From assembly GCA_021795965.1 (NCBI GenBank), contig JAJYOU010000004.1, positions 1 to 64,000 of the forward strand: DNA of 64,000 bases, read 5' to 3'. The notes beneath the pieces were generated by a model. The model saw nothing but the letters and a program-made list of their open reading frames with translations, searched no databases and was not told the DNA's origin. The DNA comes from Chloroflexota bacterium (GTDB taxonomy: Bacteria; Chloroflexota; Anaerolineae; Anaerolineales; Villigracilaceae). The translations under genes were made by a program, and so were the position numbers. Below are positions 28,217 to 38,268 of the stretch, one piece after another (the stretch's first letter is position 1; each line of letters starts with the position of its first letter).

Positions 28217-29140
28217 ATGACTCACCCGATCAAGTTTGGAATCATTACCCTTCAAAATTTACCCTGGCCAACACTTGTTGAACACTATCAACACATTGAG
28301 TCACTTGGTTATGACAGTCTTTGGGTGGGTGACCACTTCGTCAATCCTCACGACGTTGCAAGCAATTGGTTTGATGGCTGGATGTTGTTGGCTGCCCTGG
28401 CTACCCAAACCAGCACGATTCAAATTGGTACCCTTGTCACCAATATCATATTCCGCAACCCTGCGGTAATTGCCCGGCAGGCTCAGACACTTGACCACAT
28501 TTCCAACGGGCGATTGGCTCTGGGCATTGGAGCGACCTCTGAACGGGATCCAAGCCATCGCATGACCGGTGTTGAAGTTTGGTCGACGGCTGAACGAGTC
28601 CAGCGTTTTCGGGAAGCGGTCGAGATTGTGGATCAGCTTCTCCGCCAGGAGACGACCACCTATCAAGGGCGTTATTACCAGGTTACCGATGCTCAAATGC
28701 GTCCACACACAATCCAAAAGCCGCGTCCGCCCCTGGTACTTGCGGCGGTTGGACGATCGTCTTTAGGAATTGTGGCTGAATTTGCCGATAACTGGAATAC
28801 GTTTGGTGGTTGGAACCTGACCCCACAACAATCCCTGGATTTGATCCGCGAACGCAGTCAACAGCTAAATGAATATTGTGTCAAAATTGGTCGTAATCCT
28901 GATGAAATTACACACTCATTTCTAGCTGGGATAACGGGAGATACTCCTTTTGCTTCGCTGGATGCCTTTCAGGATTTTGTTGGACGATACAGTGAAATTG
29001 GGATCAGCGAGTTTATCTTTTACTACGATTATCCTTTGATACCATCCGACAAGTGTTTGAATCGTGCGATGCTTGAACGCATCGCAACCGAGGCGATCCC
29101 TGCCATCAAGGCGAATTACTCCGAAAATAGCAAGCAGTAA
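28217..29140 (+). CDS. LLM-class (luciferase-like) oxidoreductase
   Basis: HIESLGYDSLWVGDHF...LALGIGATSERDP...RFREAVEIVDQLL. Confidence 0.88.
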   Translation: MTHPIKFGIITLQNLPWPTLVEHYQHIESLGYDSLWVGDHFVNPHDVASNWFDGWMLLAALATQTSTIQIGTLVTNIIFRNPAVIARQAQTLDHISNGRLALGIGATSERDPSHRMTGVEVWSTAERVQRFREAVEIVDQLLRQETTTYQGRYYQVTDAQMRPHTIQKPRPPLVLAAVGRSSLGIVAEFADNWNTFGGWNLTPQQSLDLIRERSQQLNEYCVKIGRNPDEITHSFLAGITGDTPFASLDAFQDFVGRYSEIGISEFIFYYDYPLIPSDKCLNRAMLERIATEAIPAIKANYSENSKQ

Positions 29141-29465
29141 TCAAATTAACGTTGGTTGGTGGGTAGCTTCTTTTGAGAACGGTAATGCTGGTATTCCTGG
29201 ATGATTCTAGATCATTCAATCAGCATCCTGTAAAAAAATTAATCCTTAATACTTTTTTCACTGATTTATTGGATAGATATAGTCTCCAGAACATATCCAC
29301 TGGGAACAAAAAATCCGCCCTATTGAAGCGGATTATTTTCTATCAGAATTCTTTAAAAATCTCTCTAAGGCGGGGGATCCAAACAGAAATCTCAAAAGGG
29401 ATATTTTTTGTGAATAAATTGCGGCTTAAATAAGAAAACACTTTCCGTGACAATCAAGATCATAA

Positions 29466-30920
29466 TCAAGGCGCGCATTTCCCCACCCAGGTTGGATGTG
29501 AGGATTTCCACTCATCGATCGATTGCTGCATGCGTGTGGTGGCAATCTGCCAACCTTCTTCTGGTGACCGGTTACCCATGGCGATATCCTGCAGCATGCT
29601 GTCTATAATCCCTGGCGTGCCAAATAATTCCCGAGCCCAGGGAGGGACGACTTCAGAACGCAGGAAATGACCATCGCTCATGGATCCCATGTTCATGGCA
29701 GGATGGTTGATATATTGCGACCATTCATAAAATGAATTGATCCAATCCTTATGCTTCAATGTATAAGAGGAGGAATCTTGAAGTGCCAGCTTGCGGACAC
29801 TTTCCAGTGAAGGAATCATATGCCCAGGCAGGGTCATGTCATAAAGTAATAATTGGTTGCCACTGACCAAAAATCGTAAAAAATCCTTGGCATCTGCCTG
29901 ATTTTTGGTTCCTGAAGCAATTGCAAAACGGCTCCAGACCCCCAGAGTAACTTTTTCCTTGCCCCAGGGTGGAAATATAACGGTGACTTTGTCTTCCAGC
30001 TCGGGGTGGGTACTTGCCAATTGCACACCCAACCGTCCTCCATACATGGTCATTGCCACCTGCCCACTAAGAAAGGCATCGATTTGTTCACTGTAATCCC
30101 AGGTCGTAAAACCAGGTGGAGCAAACTTGGTTAACTCACTCCAGCGTTTTACGGCTTCCAGCGCCTGTGGTTGGCCAAAAACAACCTTTCCATCACAGGA
30201 AAAGTAATCTGTGCCGTTTTGCCACAAAAAAGTTGAGAAATAATTAACCGTTGCGATATTTTGACCGGCTGGTAGAGCAATTCCGTACATTCCAGCATGG
30301 GTAAGTTTCCTGGCAGCAGTCAGGACTTCATCGTATGTACTGGGTAAGGCGAGTCCAGCCTGCTCGAACAAATCCTTACGCACCCACAGCCCATAAACAC
30401 TGGTTGCATACGGAAGAGCATAAACATGATTGTTGGCTCGGAAGAGACTTCCAGGTACAAAGTCGTTTTCGCCAATCGCATTGGCTACATCATCCAGGGG
30501 CAGAAGATAACCAGAATCCACCCATTCTGGCATCAGGGTCGGTTCAATTTCAAAAATTCCCAAATCTGCCCCAGATGCCAGGGAGGTTAACAACCGTCGA
30601 CCCCGGGAAGCTGGGGATGCCAGTACAATGTCCACCTCCACATCCGGATGCAGTGCCTGGTATTCCTGGATGATGGTTTGTAATGCTGCTAGTTGAGCTG
30701 GGTCGCTTTCCGTGGTAAAAAATGGAATAATACGTGGCGATTCAGTAATTTCCGTGGAGGGTTCGGAAGTTGTGGAGCTGGAAAATGCGGAACCAGCTTC
30801 ATTCGATATTTGCGGCAATAGACTGCAGCCAACCAATGAGGTAAGAATTAAAACAAAAAAGAGAGCGCACAAAAAAAACCGGCACGTATGGAAAACGAAG
30901 ACGGAAATCCTTTGGTTCAT
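29466..30920 (-). CDS. ABC transporter extracellular solute-binding lipoprotein (family 1 type)
   Basis: Lipobox LVGCS; QTIIQEYQALHPDVEVDIV; GQVAMTMYGGR. Confidence 0.8.
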   Translation of the reverse strand: MNQRISVFVFHTCRFFLCALFFVLILTSLVGCSLLPQISNEAGSAFSSSTTSEPSTEITESPRIIPFFTTESDPAQLAALQTIIQEYQALHPDVEVDIVLASPASRGRRLLTSLASGADLGIFEIEPTLMPEWVDSGYLLPLDDVANAIGENDFVPGSLFRANNHVYALPYATSVYGLWVRKDLFEQAGLALPSTYDEVLTAARKLTHAGMYGIALPAGQNIATVNYFSTFLWQNGTDYFSCDGKVVFGQPQALEAVKRWSELTKFAPPGFTTWDYSEQIDAFLSGQVAMTMYGGRLGVQLASTHPELEDKVTVIFPPWGKEKVTLGVWSRFAIASGTKNQADAKDFLRFLVSGNQLLLYDMTLPGHMIPSLESVRKLALQDSSSYTLKHKDWINSFYEWSQYINHPAMNMGSMSDGHFLRSEVVPPWARELFGTPGIIDSMLQDIAMGNRSPEEGWQIATTRMQQSIDEWKSSHPTWVGKCAP

Positions 30921-30953
30921 CTGCCTATTGTACTGGTTTTCTTGATGGATAAG

Positions 30954-32387
30954 TTATGGAACAATGAATAAATTCATAAACTCACTGACCTGTATCTCTT
31001 CAAGTTTTTCCTGGCTGTTGCAAATTTGCAGGATTGATTCCACCTGCTGCATTGGCAGCTGGGTGGACAGGTTTGCGCGAAACTTTTCGACTAATAGTGG
31101 AATGCCTTCTTCGCGTCGCCGGCGATGTCCGAGGGGATACTCAACTGTTACGGGTCCGACGAAACTACCATCTTTAAAGAAAACTTGGACGGAATTGCTG
31201 ATCGAGCGTTTATCAGGGTCCAGATAATCCCTGCTGAATTGTTTGTTCTCAACCACCTGCATTTTGGCGCGTAAAGCATCGATCCGCGGGTCAGCAGCCA
31301 CATCATCCTGGTAATCGGCGGCAGTTAACCGACCGAAGATGAGCGGGACAGCGGTCATGTATTGAATGCAGTGATCGCGATCGGCTGGGTTGTGCAAAGG
31401 ACCGCGTTTATCAATGATGCGAAGCGCAGATTCATGGCTGACGATTACTACGCGCTCAATCTCCTCGAGGCGCCCCTGCACCAGTGGGTGGAGCAGCATG
31501 GCACACTCGGCAGCAGTCTGGGCGTGAAACTCGGCTGGAAATGAAACTTTAAAGAGCACATTTTCCATTACATAACTACGATAAGGTTGATTGCGAACGA
31601 ATGGCTTGCCTTTGAAAAGCACATCGAAGAAGCCCCAGCCAGGAGCACTCAACGCTGAAGGATATCCCATTTCTCCGCGCATAGCCAGGAGCGATAACCA
31701 AACCGCGCGGCTGGCAGCATCTCCTGCCGCCCAGGATTTGCGCGACCCGGTGTTGGGTGCATGTCGATAGGTTCTCAGCGCCTGCCCATCCACCCAGGCA
31801 TTTGAAAGTGCGTTGATGATCTTTGTCTGATCGCCACCCAGCATTTGCGTGACTACCGCTGTTGACGCAGCTTTGACAAGCAAGACATGGTCCAATCCCA
31901 CACGGTTGAAGCTATTTTCGAGAGCCAAAACGCCTTGAATTTCATGAGCCTTGATCGCGTATGTCAGTACATCCTTCATGGTCAGGGGATGTCCGTTGCG
32001 GTTGAGATAATCTGCGACGGCTAAAATTGCTCCCAGGTTGTCAGATGGATGACCCCATTCGGCAGCCAGCCAGGTATCGTTGTAATCCAACCATCGAATC
32101 AGCAAGCCAATATTGAAAGCGGCGGTTACCGGATCGAGCACATAATGGGTACCTGGTACTCGCGATCCTCCTGGAGTTTGCATGCCTGGCACAACTGGTC
32201 CAAGCAGCCGCGTACATTCCGAGAAGTTCAACGCCAACATAGCGCAGCCGAGCGCATCCATCAAGCAATAGCGCGCGGTTTCATATGCCAGTTCACTCTG
32301 GATTTCGAAATTAGAGATATAGTCGGCAATGGCAACCAGTTCCGAGTCTGGGGCTGGAGAAGTATTTCTATCAGTAGGAGAATTCAT
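30954..32387 (-). CDS. MmgE/PrpD family protein
   Basis: [14 protein letters not shown]..; [56 protein letters not shown]. Confidence 0.88.
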   Translation of the reverse strand: MNSPTDRNTSPAPDSELVAIADYISNFEIQSELAYETARYCLMDALGCAMLALNFSECTRLLGPVVPGMQTPGGSRVPGTHYVLDPVTAAFNIGLLIRWLDYNDTWLAAEWGHPSDNLGAILAVADYLNRNGHPLTMKDVLTYAIKAHEIQGVLALENSFNRVGLDHVLLVKAASTAVVTQMLGGDQTKIINALSNAWVDGQALRTYRHAPNTGSRKSWAAGDAASRAVWLSLLAMRGEMGYPSALSAPGWGFFDVLFKGKPFVRNQPYRSYVMENVLFKVSFPAEFHAQTAAECAMLLHPLVQGRLEEIERVVIVSHESALRIIDKRGPLHNPADRDHCIQYMTAVPLIFGRLTAADYQDDVAADPRIDALRAKMQVVENKQFSRDYLDPDKRSISNSVQVFFKDGSFVGPVTVEYPLGHRRRREEGIPLLVEKFRANLSTQLPMQQVESILQICNSQEKLEEIQVSEFMNLFIVP

Positions 32388-32391
32388 CGGA

Positions 32392-33480
32392 TTATTCTGC
32401 CGGGAAGAGCAGGATCGAATCAGGCGGAAGGAAAAGGCTCAAGCGCTTTTCACTGACGGTGTCCACCGTTTCCACTTTTAGACTACCGGACCCGGTATCC
32501 ACCACATGCTGCCACTTTGAACCCAGAAAAGTGGACGAGAGGATGCCTGCATGTAGAATATTGCCGCCCTGTTTGTCATCGCTGGCAACTTCAACCCGCT
32601 CTGAGCGGATCGCGACCACAACCTCATTATTCATCTGCCAGTGGCGTTCAGAATGGTCTGAGATTTTCATTTCGTCGCCATTGGATAAACGCACGCTGAC
32701 CTTGTTGCCTTCGACGCTCGTGACAATACCCTTCAGGAAAGAAGTCGCCCCGATGAACTCGGCTACAAATTGCGTGGCGGGGTGCTCGTAAAGCTCCTCG
32801 GGAGGAGAATATTGCAGCAGATTCCCCTTGCTCATCACCGCGATTTTATCGGACATGGCAAAGGCTTCGGATTGGTCATGTGTCACATACACCGTGGTAA
32901 TTCCCACCCGCTGTTGAAGTTCCCGCAGCCAGACGCGCGAAGTCTCGCGGATTTTTGCATCCAGGTTCGAGAGAGGTTCATCCAGCAGGAGCAAGCGTGG
33001 ACGTGTAACAACCGCACGTGCCAGCGCAACACGCTGTTGCTGTCCACCGGATAGTTGGAAGGGGTATCGTCCTGACAAATCCCCCAAATCCACCAATTCC
33101 AGTGCATCAATTACCCGTTTTTTGATCTCACTCCCAGAAACTTTTTGCAGTTTCAAACTGAAAGCCACGTTGTCAAATACCTTCATATGTGGCCAGAGCG
33201 CGTAGGATTGAAAGACCATCCCAATTTGTCGTTGTTCAGGAGGCAGGATCAATTTTCGTCCAGTATCGGTCATATAAAAATCACCAATACGAATGACGCC
33301 TTCATCCGGTTGTTCCAGACCGGCGATGCAGTTCAAAGTCGTGGTCTTACCGCAACCAGAAGGTCCCAGGAGGGTGGTAAGCTGACCTTCAGTGATGGTT
33401 AAATTTATGTTTGATAATGCGGGCAGCGTACCGGTTACAAATTTCTTTGTCAAGCCTTGAATGATCAAGTCATTATTCAT
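32392..33480 (-). CDS. ABC transporter ATP-binding protein (Fe3+/polyamine type)
   Basis: [47 protein letters not shown]-terminal TOBE-like. Confidence 0.93.
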   Translation of the reverse strand: MNNDLIIQGLTKKFVTGTLPALSNINLTITEGQLTTLLGPSGCGKTTTLNCIAGLEQPDEGVIRIGDFYMTDTGRKLILPPEQRQIGMVFQSYALWPHMKVFDNVAFSLKLQKVSGSEIKKRVIDALELVDLGDLSGRYPFQLSGGQQQRVALARAVVTRPRLLLLDEPLSNLDAKIRETSRVWLRELQQRVGITTVYVTHDQSEAFAMSDKIAVMSKGNLLQYSPPEELYEHPATQFVAEFIGATSFLKGIVTSVEGNKVSVRLSNGDEMKISDHSERHWQMNNEVVVAIRSERVEVASDDKQGGNILHAGILSSTFLGSKWQHVVDTGSGSLKVETVDTVSEKRLSLFLPPDSILLFPAE

Positions 33481-35197
33481 GCAGTTTCACTCCCAATAAA
33501 CGTCCACTGACGAGGATTAAAACAGCGGTAATTAACATCTGGATCGTAGAAAGTGCAGCGACTGGTTCTGCACCACCCTGCCTCCAGAGTTCAAGCATGG
33601 TTGTTCCCATGACTCGTGAGCCTTCTGAGAATAGGAAGAGTGCTGTGGCGTATTCCTTAAGGAAAGAAATAGCCAACAAGATGTAACCTGAGAGAAGCGC
33701 TGGACGGAGGATGGGTAACATAATGTGACGAATGGTGCCTAACCAGGTTGCTCCGGCTACACGCGCAGCTCGGTCCAATTCGTCTGAGATCTGTAAAACT
33801 GCCGGACTTATGGCGCTGAAACCCAGCGGTAAGTAGCGCATGGTGAACGCTATCGACATCACTACGATTGTGTTACGCAAGGAACCGATTCCGGGTACGA
33901 GCAGAAAAGCCCACAAGAAACCGATACCGATGATGATCCCTGGGAAGGCACGGGGATAAAGTGCCAAGTACTTGACCAGGTTGCGGCCTTTGAAGGTTGA
34001 GCGATAGGCAGTTAATGCCACTAGAGCCATAAACAGGATACCGATGCCCGCGGCGAAAATTGAGATATTGATGCTATTAACCACCGATTGTCGGTAAGCT
34101 GGAGTCAGGAAGATGTCGCGATAGTTATTAAGAGTCAACACCTTGAGCGGGTTCATGAAGGGGCTCAAAAATGAAACGAAGGATTCGAGCATGATACATG
34201 CCAAAGGTAGAATTATGCCAAGGATTACGTACAACCCAACAAAGACCGAAACGAGCATCTTAGCCGGGCCGAGGTCCAACAGTTTTGGACGAGTAGCTTT
34301 GCCACCCACTGTTACAAAACGCTTCTCCAGGTTGGTCAACCGGCCTTGCAGGTAGACAAGGAAAGTGACCATAACAATCACAAAAATCGAAACCACCGCG
34401 ATTGCCCCGTAATCCTTACTCACGCCGACTACGCCAAGCGTATAGAGATACGTCGAGAGGGTATCGATACCAACCGAATTGCCAAGCACCAGTGGAATGG
34501 AGAGTAATTCCAAGGAGGAGACCAGGGTCAAGAGCACGCTGTAAGTGATGGCTGGGCGCAGTAGTGGAATGGTGATGTATAGAATGGTTTGGAAGGGTGT
34601 GGCTCCGCCAATTCTGGCAGCACTTTCAAGTTGTGGATCCGATAGTGCCAGAGATGAGGATGCGTAAAGAAAAGTATAGGGAATGTAATACATGGCTGCC
34701 ACAACCACGATGCCCCCAAATGTATAAAGCTGCCAGGTTGGCAAGCCGAGCATACGCACCAAGATGGTGCCAAAACCCTGCGGTCCATACATTTCCATAT
34801 AGGCGAAAGCCAAAACCAGTGGCGAAACGTAATATGGAATACTAACAAGGTTGACATAAGCACCGCGCATCGGGATATTGGTACGGTTGATCAGCACCGC
34901 CAGGATGATGCCGATAATCGCGGCTACCACAGTAGTCACAAAAGCAAATGCCAATGTATAACCCAGGATTCTCCAAAAATGCATATCACCCAGAATATGG
35001 GTGTAATTATTCAGAGTAAAGTTTCGGGCCTTTTCATACAGCGGTGAATCCAGAAAACTTTGGTAGACAATCGGCCAGGAAGGAAAAACAACCAGCAGGA
35101 CGGTGATGAGCACCAAGCTCCACTGGACGATGCGGTCCCAGGAAAACTTTAATCTCGAAATCGGTCCTGGCTTTAGTTCTGGTTTTGCGGCTGTCAT
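33473..35197 (-). CDS. Two-domain ABC transporter permease (Fe3+ type)
   Basis: 574 aa, two binding-protein-dependent permease halves with EAA-like loops. Confidence 0.9.
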   Translation of the reverse strand: MTAAKPELKPGPISRLKFSWDRIVQWSLVLITVLLVVFPSWPIVYQSFLDSPLYEKARNFTLNNYTHILGDMHFWRILGYTLAFAFVTTVVAAIIGIILAVLINRTNIPMRGAYVNLVSIPYYVSPLVLAFAYMEMYGPQGFGTILVRMLGLPTWQLYTFGGIVVVAAMYYIPYTFLYASSSLALSDPQLESAARIGGATPFQTILYITIPLLRPAITYSVLLTLVSSLELLSIPLVLGNSVGIDTLSTYLYTLGVVGVSKDYGAIAVVSIFVIVMVTFLVYLQGRLTNLEKRFVTVGGKATRPKLLDLGPAKMLVSVFVGLYVILGIILPLACIMLESFVSFLSPFMNPLKVLTLNNYRDIFLTPAYRQSVVNSINISIFAAGIGILFMALVALTAYRSTFKGRNLVKYLALYPRAFPGIIIGIGFLWAFLLVPGIGSLRNTIVVMSIAFTMRYLPLGFSAISPAVLQISDELDRAARVAGATWLGTIRHIMLPILRPALLSGYILLAISFLKEYATALFLFSEGSRVMGTTMLELWRQGGAEPVAALSTIQMLITAVLILVSGRLLGVKLHE

Positions 35198-35351
35198 TGG
35201 GTTTTCCCTCCAGGTTTTTAAAATGAATTCTTTTTAATTAATGCTTTAGAAAATACCAATGTTTCGATTTTTGAGGGAACCAGGCAGGTAGCTGCCCAGC
35301 CACATTTCGCAATGAAAAGGTGGGCAGCTACCATTTGTTTAGCTTATTGGG

Positions 35352-36521
35352 TTACGGGCGACCGAGAGCAGTTTTCCACTTTGCCACGAAGGCAGAGCGG
35401 TTTTCTGCGCTGGCGATATTCGGATCAAAGTATGAGTAAATGATGTGGTCAGCACCTACGGCATCGATGATCTTCTGCAGGTGATAAGTTGCCTTATCGG
35501 CTACGTCGGGGCGGTAGGGAGTCAATCCACCATCAGACCAGGCTAATTGGCCTTCTGAAGTGAGAACAAATTCCATCATCAGCTTGGCAGAAGCAGGGCT
35601 GGAAGCTTTCTTTGTCAAACCCATACCACGCACGATCACAATTTGGCCGCCCTTATCGTAACTCCAACCCATGACAGGTTCAGCATCCGGGAATTTCGGG
35701 AAGACAGAGATACCAGAGACGAAGTAACCCACAACTGCTTCTCCGGAGAGCACAGCCTTGACCATATTGCCAGCGGAAGTTTGCATGCTGGGAGCAGCTT
35801 TACCCAATGTTTCGAGCATCTTCCAGCCTTCGTCTCCATTTTTATTCGCCCAGAACCAGTTGATGGCGAAGCCGGTGCCGTTCTTTTCAGCATCGTAGGT
35901 GGTAATCTTGCCTTTGTTGGCAGGATTTTCAGCAAGCTTGACGACATCAGCCATTGAGGTGACAGGGGTCGGAACCAGTGACTTATTCCAGATGATGATC
36001 ATTGGGTCGGTCGAGATTGCCCATACGCCATCGGCAAGTTTGGCAAAATCAGGTAAGCCAGCGCTGCTGCTTGGGTTATAAACTTCCAAACCATCTTTGG
36101 CGATGAAATCCTGCCAGCCATCTGGTGCGGTGGTAACGATCATGTCACCTGTGCGAGCACCGCCAGCAGATTCGGTATAGTAGCGCTCAAATCCTTCGGT
36201 GGTGCCCAGGTCGAGCGTGGTGACGGTGATCCACGGGTACTTGGCATTGAAAGCAGCGACGACGGGTTTCCAGTTGTTTTCCCCCATGTTTGAATAAACG
36301 AGGAGACCATCTTTTTCGTTTTTGGATGCTTCAACCAATGCGGCCAGAGGGTCAACCGCGGGGGCTGCAGCAGGAGCTTCCGTTGCCGCAGCGGCTGCCG
36401 GGACATTAGTAGCAGCTGGTGCTGCAGGGGCTTCTGTTGGGGTGGCGGGTGCTCCGCAGGCTGTTAACAGCATGGAAGCTACGACGAGCAAAGCAACGAT
36501 GGACATCAACTTCTTAATCAT
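35352..36521 (-). CDS. ABC transporter substrate-binding lipoprotein (Fe3+ type)
   Basis: MIKKLMSIVALLVVASMLLTACG lipoprotein signal; next to matching permease and ATPase. Confidence 0.88.
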   Translation of the reverse strand: MIKKLMSIVALLVVASMLLTACGAPATPTEAPAAPAATNVPAAAAATEAPAAAPAVDPLAALVEASKNEKDGLLVYSNMGENNWKPVVAAFNAKYPWITVTTLDLGTTEGFERYYTESAGGARTGDMIVTTAPDGWQDFIAKDGLEVYNPSSSAGLPDFAKLADGVWAISTDPMIIIWNKSLVPTPVTSMADVVKLAENPANKGKITTYDAEKNGTGFAINWFWANKNGDEGWKMLETLGKAAPSMQTSAGNMVKAVLSGEAVVGYFVSGISVFPKFPDAEPVMGWSYDKGGQIVIVRGMGLTKKASSPASAKLMMEFVLTSEGQLAWSDGGLTPYRPDVADKATYHLQKIIDAVGADHIIYSYFDPNIASAENRSAFVAKWKTALGRP

Positions 36522-36621
36522 TTTCTTCTTCTCCTTTGATAATTTTGTTGAAACAGATGAAAAAAATTGGATCTGATTTGGAACAGGATTTGAATTTGCG
36601 TGTCTTTTGCCTCCTCGCAAA

Positions 36622-37488
36622 CTAACCTGATAAAGCCTGGTCGAGTGCCTCCCACTCGGCCAAACGAACAATTCGTTGGCGTTCATCCCAATCAAGCATG
36701 GATGAGAGTAGAAGTTCGCTGCTGTGTGTTTTTTGCAACACGCTCAGGGCACTTTGAACCGCCCTTGCGGCAATTCGCATCGTCAGATTTGGGTGGATGA
36801 CAACTCGAAAACCCATTTCCTGTAGTTCATAATGTGAAAGCATGGGGGATTTGGCACCCTCGGTCATGTTAAACATCAAGGGAGCAGAGATGCGCTTCGG
36901 AAGCTCGGAGATCTGATCACGGCGAGTAGGCGCCTCCACAAAAATTAGATCTGCTCCGGCTGAGGCGTAAAGGTTCGCGCGTCTGACTGCTTCTTCGAAG
37001 CCATGCGTTGCCAGGCTGTCTGTGCGGGCAATGATCAGCATCTCTTTGCGCATGTGCAGCGCTGCGTGCAACTTTTGGACCATTTCCTCGGCTGGAATGA
37101 CTTCCTTACCGTTAAAATGACCGCACTTCTTCGGGGTGACCTGATCTTCAAGCTGGATTGCGGCGACACCCGCCGCTTCGTAGATTTGAACGGTGCGCGT
37201 AACGTTCAGGATGCCACCGTAACCGGTATCGGCATCTGCGATCACTGGCACCTGGACTGCATCGACCATGTGTCGGATGGAGTCGATCATCTCATTCATA
37301 CTCAGCAGACCAATATCAGGCAGCCCAAATTGTGCGTTGGCAATTCCCGCTCCCGAAGCATAGACAGCCGGGAAACCAGCCTCTTCGATCAAATGCGCAG
37401 TCAGTGCATCCACAGCACCGGGCACCACCAGAATTTCTGGCAGGACAAGGGAATCACGCAAGGCAGATGCAGGGGTGGTGGTCATCAT
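36622..37488 (-). CDS. Isocitrate lyase/PEP mutase family (methylisocitrate lyase-like)
   Basis: DADTGYGGILNVTRTVQIYEAAGVAAIQLEDQVTPKKCGHFNGKEVI. Confidence 0.9.
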   Translation of the reverse strand: MMTTTPASALRDSLVLPEILVVPGAVDALTAHLIEEAGFPAVYASGAGIANAQFGLPDIGLLSMNEMIDSIRHMVDAVQVPVIADADTGYGGILNVTRTVQIYEAAGVAAIQLEDQVTPKKCGHFNGKEVIPAEEMVQKLHAALHMRKEMLIIARTDSLATHGFEEAVRRANLYASAGADLIFVEAPTRRDQISELPKRISAPLMFNMTEGAKSPMLSHYELQEMGFRVVIHPNLTMRIAARAVQSALSVLQKTHSSELLLSSMLDWDERQRIVRLAEWEALDQALSG

Positions 37489-37529
37489 ATGCTCTAGGAT
37501 ACTCCCCCGATTTAAAACACAAAACTACC

Positions 37530-37570
37530 GGACAGGGGGTTTTTCACCCCCCATCCAGTAGTCTTTTTGC
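37530..37570 (-). terminator. Terminator hairpin after response regulator
   Basis: actaccggacaggggg-tttttca-ccccccatccagtagt. Confidence 0.6.
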
Positions 37571-37575
37571 TAAAT

Positions 37576-38268
37576 TTACTTCACCAATCCGAGGCGAATT
37601 GCCTTTACTGCAGCTTGTGTACGGTCGTTCGTACCGAGCTTATGAATGACTGTCTGTGCATAACCTTTGACGGTTCCGGCACTCAAGCCGAGCACATCTC
37701 CAATTGCCTGGTTTGTCAACCCTTCCACCATCAGCTTGAGAATGTCCATTTCACGCGCGGTCAAGACCTCGGTTGCCTCTTCGGGCATCTGCAAAGACTG
37801 CTCGCTATTCTCCAAAGAGCGCAAAACATCCTGCAAAAATTGGCTGTCGATCAGGGAAGATCCATCCGCAACCGAATAAACTGCAGCCAGTAACTCTTCC
37901 CTCGAAATGTCTTTAAGTACAAAGCCAGCGGCACCAGCTGAAAGGGAGCGTAACAGGTAAGCTGTGCTGCGATATGTGGTGACCATGATCACCCTGGTTG
38001 AGATATTGGCCTGTTTTATTGCCTCGAGTGCCTGAATCCCATCCATGATTGGCATGCGGATGTCCATCAAGACCACCGCTGGCTCCATTTCCCGCACTAA
38101 TTGCAAGGCTTCCTGACCGTTGCCAGCCTCCCCTACGATACGGATGCGCGAGGCGGTTAGCATGCTGCGGAGTCCAGCGCGTACCATCGGGTGGTCATCC
38201 GCTAGAACGAGTGTAATCTCCCGGACATGCTGTGGGATCGTTTTCGAATCATCGGATATCTCGTTCAC
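37576..38268 (-). CDS. NarL/LuxR-family response regulator
   Basis: VLADDHPMVRAGLRSML..MDIRMPIMDG..LTAREMDILKLMVEGLTNQAIGDVLGLS. Confidence 0.93.
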   Translation of the reverse strand: MNEISDDSKTIPQHVREITLVLADDHPMVRAGLRSMLTASRIRIVGEAGNGQEALQLVREMEPAVVLMDIRMPIMDGIQALEAIKQANISTRVIMVTTYRSTAYLLRSLSAGAAGFVLKDISREELLAAVYSVADGSSLIDSQFLQDVLRSLENSEQSLQMPEEATEVLTAREMDILKLMVEGLTNQAIGDVLGLSAGTVKGYAQTVIHKLGTNDRTQAAVKAIRLGLVK

